Position numbers and translations under genes: made by a program. A stretch of DNA of 23,507 bases from UBA7236 sp964638865 (GTDB taxonomy: Bacteria; Bacteroidota; Bacteroidia; Chitinophagales; BACL12): positions 1-23,507 of the forward strand of contig CAZXBG010000051.1 of NCBI GenBank assembly GCA_964638865.1, written 5' to 3'. Below the pieces are notes generated by a model that saw only the letters and a list, made by a program, of their open reading frames with translations, made no database searches and was not told where the DNA came from. Positions 16,752 through 23,507 of this stretch are shown here, piece after piece (the stretch's first letter is position 1; every line of letters starts with the position of its first letter).

Positions 16752-17972
16752 TTAATTCCAAATTTTCGTTTTCAGATCAAATTGTTCAGGTATGGTGAGC
16801 AAACTTTGGAGATAATTAAATTGTTTTTCCAAAAATGTTTCATCATCTACCCTAGTAAAAATGTCGGGAGCAAACAGGGCGTCTTCGCTTTTAATTGCAA
16901 CATACATTTTATTATTAATGAAGGAGATATATATATCCTGATAAAATGTATTTTTTAATGTTGTGATACGTTCCACTAATTTGGTTGAAAGAATATATCT
17001 TGCCTCCACAGAATCGGTGGAATATACTGCGAACATTTTTTCGAAATCGGGGTTTTCCAGTTGCACTAATTGCGTGTTTTTTCGGTGTATGTATTCGTTC
17101 ATTAGTTCTCCGGAAACTTCACCCATTAAAGAACGCGAAATGTCAGGCATGACAAATGTTTCCCCTTGAAAATTTTTGTTAAAATCGGCAACAAACAAAT
17201 AACCGTTGAAAAGTTCAGTGATCTTAGTTTCGGTTTTGCCTTTACTACTACTTGTTTCCTCCTGAAGAACCTTTAATTTACTGCCGTGAAAATTATTTTG
17301 TAAACCTTCGAAGTAATCACTACCGGTATAACTCCATATATTTTGAAAGGAAAATAATTTAGAGGATTCAAATTCATCTCGACTAAGATGCTTTTTTTCT
17401 GTGTAATTAATTTCTTTATTAATATAGGGCAAACTTTCTTTTAAAAAAATTGTGCGAAAATCATGTATGTAATTTGTTTCAACACGTTTTAATAAATTGT
17501 AAGGGAGTATGAGCACAAATACCGAAAATATTGCAGCTGACCAGCGCAGAAAAAAGGCAAAACCGAATTCAACATTTAAATATAATGTCCCGATCAAATA
17601 TGCTACGGCAATAACTACCGCACTTATTGCAATAGTTAATCCTATCATCAAGAAATTATTTTTGATCAATGCAGGATTCCTTTCTCCAATTTGAGATTTA
17701 AGAGTTTTATTGACAATCATCAATACTACAAGTCCCAATACTCCATACATAAAACCCGAAATTATTTTCACAAATCCTGTATCGGCAAAGGAGTCGGCGG
17801 TAAACATTTTTAAAAAACCAAGAAATAAACTGATAACAACCGCAATAAAATATACATTAAGGATACGGGTTAATATTCCTGTTACGATAACAAGGATATG
17901 TCTTGATCTCAGTTTGGATAAACCGGGTTTGAGTCTTGATTGGTAAAGTGTCTGAAACGAATTGTTATACAA
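16752..17972 (-). CDS. DUF3137 family membrane protein
   Basis: The 406-residue protein has hydrophobic segments at about 25-57, 68-87, 104-131 and 136-161, then a soluble domain (about 190-400) that fits DUF3137: a FxGYLFVADFNKNFQGETFVMP block, LENPDFEKMFAVYSTDSVEARYILSTKLVERI, and YISFINNKMYVAIKSEDALFAP. The family has no established biochemical function. The only usable start near the frame opening is TTG at 17972-17970, because an in-frame TAA lies 21 bp upstream and no ATG occurs before the second half of helix 1. It starts 48 bp after the subtilase stop on the same strand with no obvious terminator between them, so transcriptional read-through is plausible. Confidence 0.85.
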   Translation of the reverse strand: MYNNSFQTLYQSRLKPGLSKLRSRHILVIVTGILTRILNVYFIAVVISLFLGFLKMFTADSFADTGFVKIISGFMYGVLGLVVLMIVNKTLKSQIGERNPALIKNNFLMIGLTIAISAVVIAVAYLIGTLYLNVEFGFAFFLRWSAAIFSVFVLILPYNLLKRVETNYIHDFRTIFLKESLPYINKEINYTEKKHLSRDEFESSKLFSFQNIWSYTGSDYFEGLQNNFHGSKLKVLQEETSSSKGKTETKITELFNGYLFVADFNKNFQGETFVMPDISRSLMGEVSGELMNEYIHRKNTQLVQLENPDFEKMFAVYSTDSVEARYILSTKLVERITTLKNTFYQDIYISFINNKMYVAIKSEDALFAPDIFTRVDDETFLEKQFNYLQSLLTIPEQFDLKTKIWN

Positions 17973-18020
17973 GGTAGGAAATATTGTTTTTTAAGTGCTT
18001 TAAATTTTTTGAGTGTAAAT

Positions 18021-20426
18021 TTATTTCAATATGGTAAATGAACAACTTTTTTCCGAACTATTATTGTAGAACCGAATAAAGTACATACCGTTTGCAAAAT
18101 CAGCGTCTATTTCAACATTTCCATCAACACACCAATAGTATTCCGCAATGTAAATTCTACCCTGGATATCCATGATGGAAACAAATACTTCTCCATCGGT
18201 TAGATCATTTGTCATTATAATAAATTTCCCCGAATTAGGATTAGGATAAATTGTAATCGTTTCTTTTTCATTTCCTTCCATTAATTTTAATGGCAAAGTT
18301 GTAAAGGCTAGAAGCGGGGAAAATCCACTGGAACCCGATGCACCACAATTTGTTTTTACTTTATATTCATAATTGGTATTGGATAATAAACCTGTTAATT
18401 TTTTGGAAATGGTGGTACTCGATTTTTTTAACCAGGTAGTTGTTCCTGTCGGACGATAATAAATTTGATATTTTTCGGCTCCTGTAACTGCACTCCAATT
18501 TATTTTTGCTGAGGTTGAGGTGATCATATTTGAAAATACACCGGTCGGAACTGCACAAACAAATGGATTTACAGTAAGGTTAGTAATTATTGCAGAATCG
18601 CAACCAAATATTGTTTCATAATTTGTGGTATAAATTCCTGTTGCAGAAACAATAGCGCCATCAGGCAGTGTGTAAGTAGAAGGGGCGCTAATTGTTACAA
18701 AAACAGTTGAACTATAATTGGTGCACGTTAATCCGGTTAATAATAAAGAATAATCCTGACCTCCGCCACTTAATAAACCTTTATGACTTATAGTTATGCT
18801 ATAATTACCCGCAGTTGGTGCAGCAATATAAATGCATTCCGAATTATCGGTATTATTATCTCCGTTTGTTGCAAGTGCTTCCGGAATTAAGGGATTTAAT
18901 TTAAAGGGAAAATAAATGGTATTGTCGCTTAATCTTGTCAGCCTTATATCAAGATCATTTACTAAAATTTTTGTTGTAGGATCCAATGCATCAGCAGGTA
19001 CAATTCCTGCCGGGTCGTTCCATACTATCGTTATTTTAATTGGAGAAGTTCCGTTGCTTGTAACCGGTAAATTTTCTGTTTCATTATTTAATAAATTAAG
19101 TTCCTGCATACGAATGGGATTCGCCACAACATCAGAAATAAATAATGCTGCTCCATCCGTATTTAATAAACCCCATCCAAATGCATACGAAGGGCCAAAA
19201 GTTGCAGTGGGTTGATCTGCAGTATGCATCACCAATGCTTTTGCAGTAGATGCAAGCATATAGTTTCCAAATAAATTAAGGTGATGTTGTTGTAATAATG
19301 CAAGGCTTCCGGAAGTAGAAGGAGTTGCCATACTTGTTCCGGAATAATTCGCGTAATCAGCAGCTCCCGATGCAACGCAGGAATATAAACTTGCACCGTT
19401 TGCAACAATATCCGGTTTTATTCTTCCATCATCACAAGCGCCATATCCCGAAAAGTATGTAATAATAATATCAGCCGGATTAATATATCCATTCACAATA
19501 TCTTCAATTGCTCCTACGGTTAAAGTATTTTTTGCAGTTTGTAATCCACCGGGAATACAGTCATACACACCATCCGGTTTTGGTTCTGATCCATCTGCCG
19601 TTAATAATGCGCCGGTATATATTAATTTATAAGTTGCTCCGGAAGGAACATCATCACTTCTGTTATTGGAAGCAGCAACAACAGGTAAATAATAAGGAGC
19701 TGCATTTGCAACAAGATCTACATCGCGCGATTTATTTAAATAATTTCCGAAAATATAATCTTCATTATCATCAACGGAAATATCGCCATACCATTCCCAC
19801 ATAGAAGTTCCACTGTTATAATACCATCCTGCAATATAACTGTAGGAATGATTGGAAATTAACATTCCCAACGATGCTTCCGTCGTCATTTCCTCAATAT
19901 CCGAAGTCCAGTCGAATCCTTTTATGGTTGCCTGATATGCATGTCCTTTTGCTGCCGCATCAACACCCGATGCGATCATGGTTCCAGCACAATGTGTGGA
20001 GTGACTGCTATACGTTCCGGTTTGAGATAATCCCATACTTGCCCTGGTATTTAATTCCTGATGTGTGGTTAATAATTTTCCGGAATCCCAAATGCGTAAT
20101 TGAATTCCGGTTCCCGTTAAATTTAATCCTGCACCACCACCGGTCCATACTTTATTTGCTCCATCTGTTTTTGCGGAATTAAGATTATCTGTTGTATAAT
20201 ATCGGGGAAATCCATTCATTAAATAATGCACTTCTGTAAGGCCACCATTTTCGGTAGGAAAGGATAAAGGCAAATCATTTTCCAAAACATATTTTGCCGC
20301 CTGGTTATATCCAATCTGATATTTTGCCGCAGCAGTTTTTACTGAATCAAGTAATTGCTGATTTATGGTAATATTTTGTGCAGAAACTGCAATCGGAAAT
20401 AATAGGAGTAAAAGAAACTGTTTCAT
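18021..20426 (-). CDS. subtilisin-like (S8) serine protease exported by T9SS
   Basis: The 801-residue protein has a signal peptide (MKQFLLLLLFPIAVSAQ) and an S8 catalytic domain (about 85-430) with all expected residues: Asp114 in RIWDSG, His142 in HSTHCAGT (Ser replaces the usual Gly after the His), oxyanion Asn254 in AASNN, and Ser365 in GTSMATP. A jelly-roll-like segment follows (about 430-565), as in KP-43-type subtilases. Next comes a module ending GCDSAIITNLTVNP (about 575-621), a repeat type common in Bacteroidota surface proteins, then a fibronectin type III domain (about 624-712). A T9SS type A sorting domain closes it (about 724-801, from TIYPNPNSGKF). It is expected to act outside the cell on protein substrates. 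Confidence 0.92.
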   Translation of the reverse strand: MKQFLLLLLFPIAVSAQNITINQQLLDSVKTAAAKYQIGYNQAAKYVLENDLPLSFPTENGGLTEVHYLMNGFPRYYTTDNLNSAKTDGANKVWTGGGAGLNLTGTGIQLRIWDSGKLLTTHQELNTRASMGLSQTGTYSSHSTHCAGTMIASGVDAAAKGHAYQATIKGFDWTSDIEEMTTEASLGMLISNHSYSYIAGWYYNSGTSMWEWYGDISVDDNEDYIFGNYLNKSRDVDLVANAAPYYLPVVAASNNRSDDVPSGATYKLIYTGALLTADGSEPKPDGVYDCIPGGLQTAKNTLTVGAIEDIVNGYINPADIIITYFSGYGACDDGRIKPDIVANGASLYSCVASGAADYANYSGTSMATPSTSGSLALLQQHHLNLFGNYMLASTAKALVMHTADQPTATFGPSYAFGWGLLNTDGAALFISDVVANPIRMQELNLLNNETENLPVTSNGTSPIKITIVWNDPAGIVPADALDPTTKILVNDLDIRLTRLSDNTIYFPFKLNPLIPEALATNGDNNTDNSECIYIAAPTAGNYSITISHKGLLSGGGQDYSLLLTGLTCTNYSSTVFVTISAPSTYTLPDGAIVSATGIYTTNYETIFGCDSAIITNLTVNPFVCAVPTGVFSNMITSTSAKINWSAVTGAEKYQIYYRPTGTTTWLKKSSTTISKKLTGLLSNTNYEYKVKTNCGASGSSGFSPLLAFTTLPLKLMEGNEKETITIYPNPNSGKFIIMTNDLTDGEVFVSIMDIQGRIYIAEYYWCVDGNVEIDADFANGMYFIRFYNNSSEKSCSFTILK

Positions 20427-20525
20427 ACAATAGTTTAGGTATTGTAAATGTAGAGATTTTTGGGGGAATGATTGTTATTGGTGGGTGGAGCCACTTGTTA
20501 AAGACTTGATTTTCAAACCTTTTGT

Positions 20526-20533
20526 TAGATTTG
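20526..20533 (+). promoter_or_regulatory. -7 element (TAGATTTG) upstream of the helical protein gene
   Basis: Exact match to TANNTTTG. It lies downstream of the GTG at 20485 and 56 bp before ATG 20590, which supports ATG 20590 as the real start. A weak CTTG occurs 17 bp upstream. Confidence 0.4.
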
Positions 20534-20589
20534 TCTTTTTCCGGGGGAAGTGTGCGGTAGTGAAAAATTTTATACTTCAATTGCGAAAG

Positions 20590-22125
20590 ATGGACAATCT
20601 CGAACTCAATTATTTGCTTATTCAAAGGTCTTCATCGGAAGATCTAAAAGCGGTAGAATATGTTTTTTCTAAACAAAAAGGGGAAACAAATACGCAGATC
20701 CTTTTTAATTTGTTGCTGGAAGAAAAGGTATTTGATGCGGAAAGGATAATAAACAGGTGGAGGCTATTTGATAAAAAGAAGCCCCTGACTACAAAGGCAT
20801 TGGAAAATACAAAAACAAATTTAAAAACCATATTGTTGGAGGCAATTGGAATAAAAAACCAATTTGTAATTGGTGGTGACGCTGAAAAGGCACTTTATCA
20901 TGCGGAGGCATATATTCAAAGGCAATTTTTTATGCAGGCTTTCCAGGTATTGGATAGTGCTTTGGAGGACAATTCTATTTTTATGTATCCAAATTACAGG
21001 GTAACGGTAATTCAAAAGGTGTTGTGGTTGCTTCCGCTATTAAAATTGGAAGCTGCAGAAAAAAAGCGGGAGCATTATTTAGTATTTCTACAAAGCGCCA
21101 TGGATGAAATACAATTGTTTTATGAAGTATTTGTATTTAATAATGCTGTTTTTGAACTTGTTGGGAGAAATGTGATCATGAAAAGTGCTGATAGCAAAGC
21201 AGAATTAAGGAATTTATTAAAGCATAACCTTGTAAAATTTAATCAGGATAAATTGCCGCATACCTCAGCAGTTTATTTGACTAAAACAAAAATTAATTTA
21301 CATTACCTTGCCTCGGAGCCACTTAAACAATTTGATTTACAAATGGATTTTTGCACCATGCTGCGAAAGTACGATAAACAATATCTGCAGTCTTCTGAAT
21401 ATCTGAATTATGTAGGCGAATTTACCAACCTTGCAACACTTGCAGTACAGTTGCAAAAGGATAGAATATTTAGTATTACAATACAATATTTGAAATCCAT
21501 TATATCTTTGAATAAACAATATTTTCCTGTGTTTCAGGCACAGGTGCTGTTGTTGGAAGCAATGCAGTATTATTATACTAAAAATTATGAGGTAATGTTG
21601 CCTTTGTTAGAGAAAGCAGATAATTATATTGTAAAAACTGTTGCGGGCACTCCGGCATTACACTCCGACAATTTTAAATTGGGATTAATGAAATGTTGGC
21701 TTGCAGTAAAAAATTACCCGAAAGTAAAATATTGGTTTGGAAACAGAACTGGAATAAAACCCATCGTTAGATTGGACAGTTATTTTATTATTTACGTTAT
21801 ATATGTTTGTTCGTTGTATGAACAATTTATTATTCAAAACAAAACGCTTGTGCTTCCAAACGGATTTAAAAATTGGGTGGAAAACCTGCGGTCTATGCAA
21901 AAAAATAACAGAATGTTTTTGCCCTTGGAATCAGCCGTAATAGAAACGTTAATGCAACTTGCCGATTCCGATAAAAAGGAGATGCATTTAAAATTACTGA
22001 CCGTATTAGCAAAAAAAATGCAGCAATTGCCAATACTGGGGCATGTTTATCAGGAACAATTTTATCGCATATTTGATTTAAAAGGCTGGATACATGAAAT
22101 GATCGGCAAACTAAAAAAGAAATAA
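20590..22125 (+). CDS. hypothetical helical-repeat protein
   Basis: I do not recognise this family. The frame opens at GTG 20485, but ATG 20590 is the better start: a TANNTTTG element lies between them, and the sequence before the ATG does not look coding. That gives 511 residues. There is no signal peptide or clear membrane segment. The protein is Leu/Lys-rich and appears almost entirely alpha-helical, with successive helix pairs such as QRQFFMQAFQVLDSALED and NYEVMLPLLEKADNYIV that resemble TPR-like alpha-solenoid units without a clean consensus. A cytoplasmic scaffold or protein-binding role is possible but unproven. It is divergent from the subtilase gene and ends at a strong terminator. 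Confidence 0.75.
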   Translation: MDNLELNYLLIQRSSSEDLKAVEYVFSKQKGETNTQILFNLLLEEKVFDAERIINRWRLFDKKKPLTTKALENTKTNLKTILLEAIGIKNQFVIGGDAEKALYHAEAYIQRQFFMQAFQVLDSALEDNSIFMYPNYRVTVIQKVLWLLPLLKLEAAEKKREHYLVFLQSAMDEIQLFYEVFVFNNAVFELVGRNVIMKSADSKAELRNLLKHNLVKFNQDKLPHTSAVYLTKTKINLHYLASEPLKQFDLQMDFCTMLRKYDKQYLQSSEYLNYVGEFTNLATLAVQLQKDRIFSITIQYLKSIISLNKQYFPVFQAQVLLLEAMQYYYTKNYEVMLPLLEKADNYIVKTVAGTPALHSDNFKLGLMKCWLAVKNYPKVKYWFGNRTGIKPIVRLDSYFIIYVIYVCSLYEQFIIQNKTLVLPNGFKNWVENLRSMQKNNRMFLPLESAVIETLMQLADSDKKEMHLKLLTVLAKKMQQLPILGHVYQEQFYRIFDLKGWIHEMIGKLKKK

Positions 22126-22132
22126 AAAGAAA

Positions 22133-22166
22133 TGCCTCCACATGGGAGGCACTCTTTTGTTTTTTG
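22133..22166. terminator. bidirectional rho-independent terminator
   Basis: A perfect 7-bp stem, TGCCTCC (22133-22139) with GGAGGCA (22145-22151), closes a 5-nt loop. On the plus strand it is followed by CTCTTTTGTTTTTT, terminating the helical-protein gene. On the minus strand it is followed by TTTCTTTTTATTTC, so it can also end minus-strand transcripts arriving from the 22177-22254 side. Confidence 0.85.
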
Positions 22167-22176
22167 AACGGGTTGG

Positions 22177-22254
22177 TTACGGAATTATCCAGTCCCACAC
22201 CCAGGTCCAAAACGACAGATTGTTTTCATTGTTGCCAATGTTTTCTTCGTTCAT
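22177..22254 (-). CDS. candidate 25-residue Trp-rich peptide
   Basis: A short ATG-to-TAA frame encodes 25 residues. The N-terminal half is polar and Asn/Glu-rich (MNEENIGNNENN). The C-terminal half is strikingly aromatic: FWTWVWDWIIP, with Trp at 16, 18, 20 and 22 in strict alternation. It has no classic signal peptide. The A-rich GTAAAA just before the ATG is the type of initiation context seen in Bacteroidota. The stop lies 26 bp before a terminator that works on this strand. It is on the same strand as the LytTR regulator gene, 270 bp downstream of it. The function is unknown. A signalling, membrane-active or leader peptide are all possible, and it could be non-coding. Confidence 0.45.
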   Translation of the reverse strand: MNEENIGNNENNLSFWTWVWDWIIP

Positions 22255-22311
22255 TTTTACACGTTGTTTTTAGGGATGCCTTGAACATATACTTCACTTT
22301 ATGCCTGTACA

Positions 22312-22400
22312 TCATTAACTTAATTAATGAAGCTATCGTTAGCTGCAAAACAGCGCGGACAGGGATTTCAATGCGTTCTCTTAGCGAGAGTTTGCATTGA
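22312..22400 (-). ncRNA. structured leader or small RNA region with three hairpins
   Basis: Three inverted repeats lie in a row. TCAATGC (22368-22374) pairs with GCATTGA (22394-22400), with an inner CTCT/AGAG stem. AGCTA (22331-22335) pairs with TAGCT (22340-22344). TCATTAA (22312-22318) pairs with TTAATGA (22324-22330). The last two abut without a gap. No gene covers them on either strand. They lie between a candidate minus-strand promoter and the Trp-rich ORF, so they may form the leader of that transcript. Confidence 0.4.
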
Positions 22401-22422
22401 TTTCGAAGTGAAAATTAGAGAA

Positions 22423-22480
22423 CAGAAATAGGGTAGAAGTATGAATGCTACCAACCGGGGGGTATTATGCTACCAACTTG
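22423..22480 (-). promoter_or_regulatory. candidate LytTR operator and minus-strand promoter
   Basis: ATGCTACCAAC occurs twice on the plus strand (22445-22455 and 22467-22477), a 22-bp period. Read on the minus strand, the cores CAAGTTGGT (22480-22472) and CCGGTTGGT (22458-22450) match the published LytTR site pattern [TA][AC][CA]GTTN[AG][TG] at 8 and 7 of 9 positions. They are 13 bp apart, the spacing known for this class. TATTTCTG (22430-22423) is a 7/8 match to TANNTTTG. GTTG (22455-22452), 21 bp upstream of it and inside the proximal repeat, could be the -33 element. The layout fits activation of minus-strand transcription. Confidence 0.45.
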
Positions 22481-22523
22481 TATTATTTGGCTATCACTGC
22501 ATTTTGTTGGTGGTAAAAGCTGA

Positions 22524-23303
22524 CTAATCAATACCCAAAAAATCCATAAGTGCAGAAAATTCATTTCTTGAAAGTTTAATCTTTCCGCCATTTGTAAAAA
22601 CAACGATTAATGATTTGCGAATTATTTCCTTAATATGATTTGTATTAAAATAAAAAGACCGCACCCTAAAAAATGAAGAAGGAAGATCATGGTAATCATC
22701 TAATTTACCCAACATTTTTGATGTGAGTAGTGTATCCTCATTAAACTTATCGTTTTCGAGATAAACAAAACTTTTATGCGAACCTTTATTGCCGCCTTTA
22801 AAGGTAAATATATGACTAAATGGTATGCGTATTATTTTTTCACCACTTTGTATATTGCATAAATGGTTTGACCTGTCTGAATCTTTTAACGCAATGCGCG
22901 CATCCTCCATATCTGTAGAGATTAAAAATTGCATTTTCTCCGCTTTTTTTATCGCCTTTTTTAATTCTTCTGCTTGATATGGTTTTCTGATATATTCTAC
23001 AGCATTATGTTCAAAAGCTTGTTCTGCGTGTTTATCTGATTTTGTAATAAATATAATTTTATGGTCATCCGGTGGAATTGCATCTAATACATCAAAACAT
23101 GTTTTATCTTCATCGAGGTACACGTCCATAAAAATTAAATCCGGTTTAAATTCGCGCAGCACTTCAATTGCCACATCGGCTGTTTCACAAATTTGAATCA
23201 AATCAATTGTGGGAAAAAACCTATCCATAATTGTTCTCAAATGATGAGCAGAAATAAATTCATTTTCAACGATTACGTACGTATGTACTTCAAATTTTGC
23301 CAT
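22524..23303 (-). CDS. LytTR family response regulator
   Basis: The 259-residue protein has an N-terminal receiver domain (about 8-122) with the acidic pair E13/E15 in VENE, phosphoacceptor Asp60 in LIFMDVYL, Thr87 in FITKS and Lys107 in IRKPY. A short linker leads to a LytTR DNA-binding domain (about 150-257) with GEKIIRIPFSHIFTFKGG, SSFFRVRSFYFNTNHIKEI and GKIKLSRNEFSALM, as in AgrA, LytR and AlgR. It should be phosphorylated by a sensor kinase and bind paired direct repeats. No histidine kinase gene is in the window, although one could lie beyond the end. A matching direct-repeat pair lies 44 bp downstream of its stop codon. ATG 23303 precedes a clean receiver start. Confidence 0.92.
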   Translation of the reverse strand: MAKFEVHTYVIVENEFISAHHLRTIMDRFFPTIDLIQICETADVAIEVLREFKPDLIFMDVYLDEDKTCFDVLDAIPPDDHKIIFITKSDKHAEQAFEHNAVEYIRKPYQAEELKKAIKKAEKMQFLISTDMEDARIALKDSDRSNHLCNIQSGEKIIRIPFSHIFTFKGGNKGSHKSFVYLENDKFNEDTLLTSKMLGKLDDYHDLPSSFFRVRSFYFNTNHIKEIIRKSLIVVFTNGGKIKLSRNEFSALMDFLGID

Positions 23304-23507
23304 AATAAGTATTTTTTAATAAAATAACATATTGGATATAAAACTATTAATTTAAAATTTCAGTAGAGAAATGCAGTGACTTCTAACTGTAAAATGCAAT
23401 AATTTTTTGCAAAAGACAATTTTTAAATACTACACATGTATTCAATTACGAAAACATTGTGAATTTAATCCACATACGTTTCTTGCAAAATCTTTTTAAC
23501 TGTTTTG
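23304..23507. other. AT-rich upstream region of the LytTR gene, window edge
   Basis: No gene is supported in these 204 bp. On the minus strand TAGTTTTA near 23340-23350 is a 7/8 match to the -7 element but has no partner. A small TGCAA/TTGCA inverted repeat lies near 23395-23411. The promoter of the response regulator is presumably here or beyond. Confidence 0.4.

Noticed and set aside
20485..20589. 35-codon upstream extension of the helical protein from GTG 20485
   Set aside because: A perfect TANNTTTG element lies within it, so transcription probably begins downstream. The translated extension is not like the rest of the protein.
22164..22400. 78-codon plus-strand ORF
   Set aside because: It is antisense to the Trp-rich ORF, crosses all three hairpins, has a poor composition for a protein and starts inside the terminator tail.
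22441..22527. 28-codon plus-strand ORF with a hydrophobic tail
   Set aside because: It runs through the paired direct repeats and into the end of the LytTR gene. It is more simply explained as a chance frame over an operator. A conserved frame in relatives would revive it.
23382..23503. Two ACAGTTA-like LytTR half-sites upstream of the LytTR gene
   Set aside because: ACAGTTAGA (23390-23382) and ACAGTTAAA (23503-23495) each fit the LytTR pattern at 8/9, but they are 113 bp apart and not paired at the required spacing, so chance is likely.

Overview
The window reads as a piece of an AT-rich Bacteroidota chromosome, probably a scaffold from an uncultured member because it holds a run of exactly 100 Ns. 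Four signs support this. Two secreted proteins end in type IX secretion (T9SS) type A sorting domains. Several starts are preceded by the Bacteroidota -7 element TANNTTTG. Shine-Dalgarno sequences are not apparent. A LytTR response regulator and a DUF3137 protein of types common in this phylum are present. I see no rRNA, tRNA, CRISPR array, prophage or intact insertion sequence.

Layout. 1-422: the 3' end of an outer-membrane beta-barrel gene, then a strong terminator. 606-4481, plus strand: a membrane-bound family 2 glycosyltransferase, an OppC/DppC-type ABC permease with a large N-terminal extension and a TTG start, and a GAF + SpoIIE/RsbU-type PP2C phosphatase. 4573-4672: assembly gap. 4675-8533, minus strand: a compact surface-polysaccharide export set in the order Wzx-like flippase, Wzz-like chain-length protein, Wzy/WaaL-like polymerase or ligase. 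A GT4 glycosyltransferase (8667-9827) diverges from it. 9951-11825: a T9SS-exported protein of unknown function. 12024-13427: RlmD 23S rRNA methyltransferase. 13612-15849, minus: a membrane-anchored patatin-like protein. 16189-16668: an Lrp/AsnC regulator. 16752-20426, minus: a T9SS-exported subtilisin-like protease followed by a DUF3137 membrane protein. 20590-22125: a helical protein of unknown function. 22524-23303, minus: a LytTR response regulator.

How the parts may work together. The Wzx, Wzz and Wzy-like proteins would flip, set the length of and polymerise or ligate a lipid-linked glycan. The GT4 and perhaps the GT2 enzyme could help build it. T9SS type A cargo in this phylum is often anchored through a lipopolysaccharide, so glycan genes and T9SS cargo in one region are compatible, but no T9SS machinery gene is present. 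The rest looks like ordinary chromosome.

The most unusual stretch is 22133-22523, just downstream of the LytTR regulator on the same strand. It holds two identical 11-bp direct repeats with a 22-bp period, whose 9-bp cores fit the LytTR operator pattern with a 13-bp gap. The proximal repeat overlaps a possible -33 element of a minus-strand promoter. Downstream lie three consecutive hairpins, a 25-codon ORF whose peptide contains WTWVWDW, and a bidirectional terminator. I interpret this as a possible LytTR-controlled small transcript encoding a Trp-rich peptide. That is inference from sequence only.
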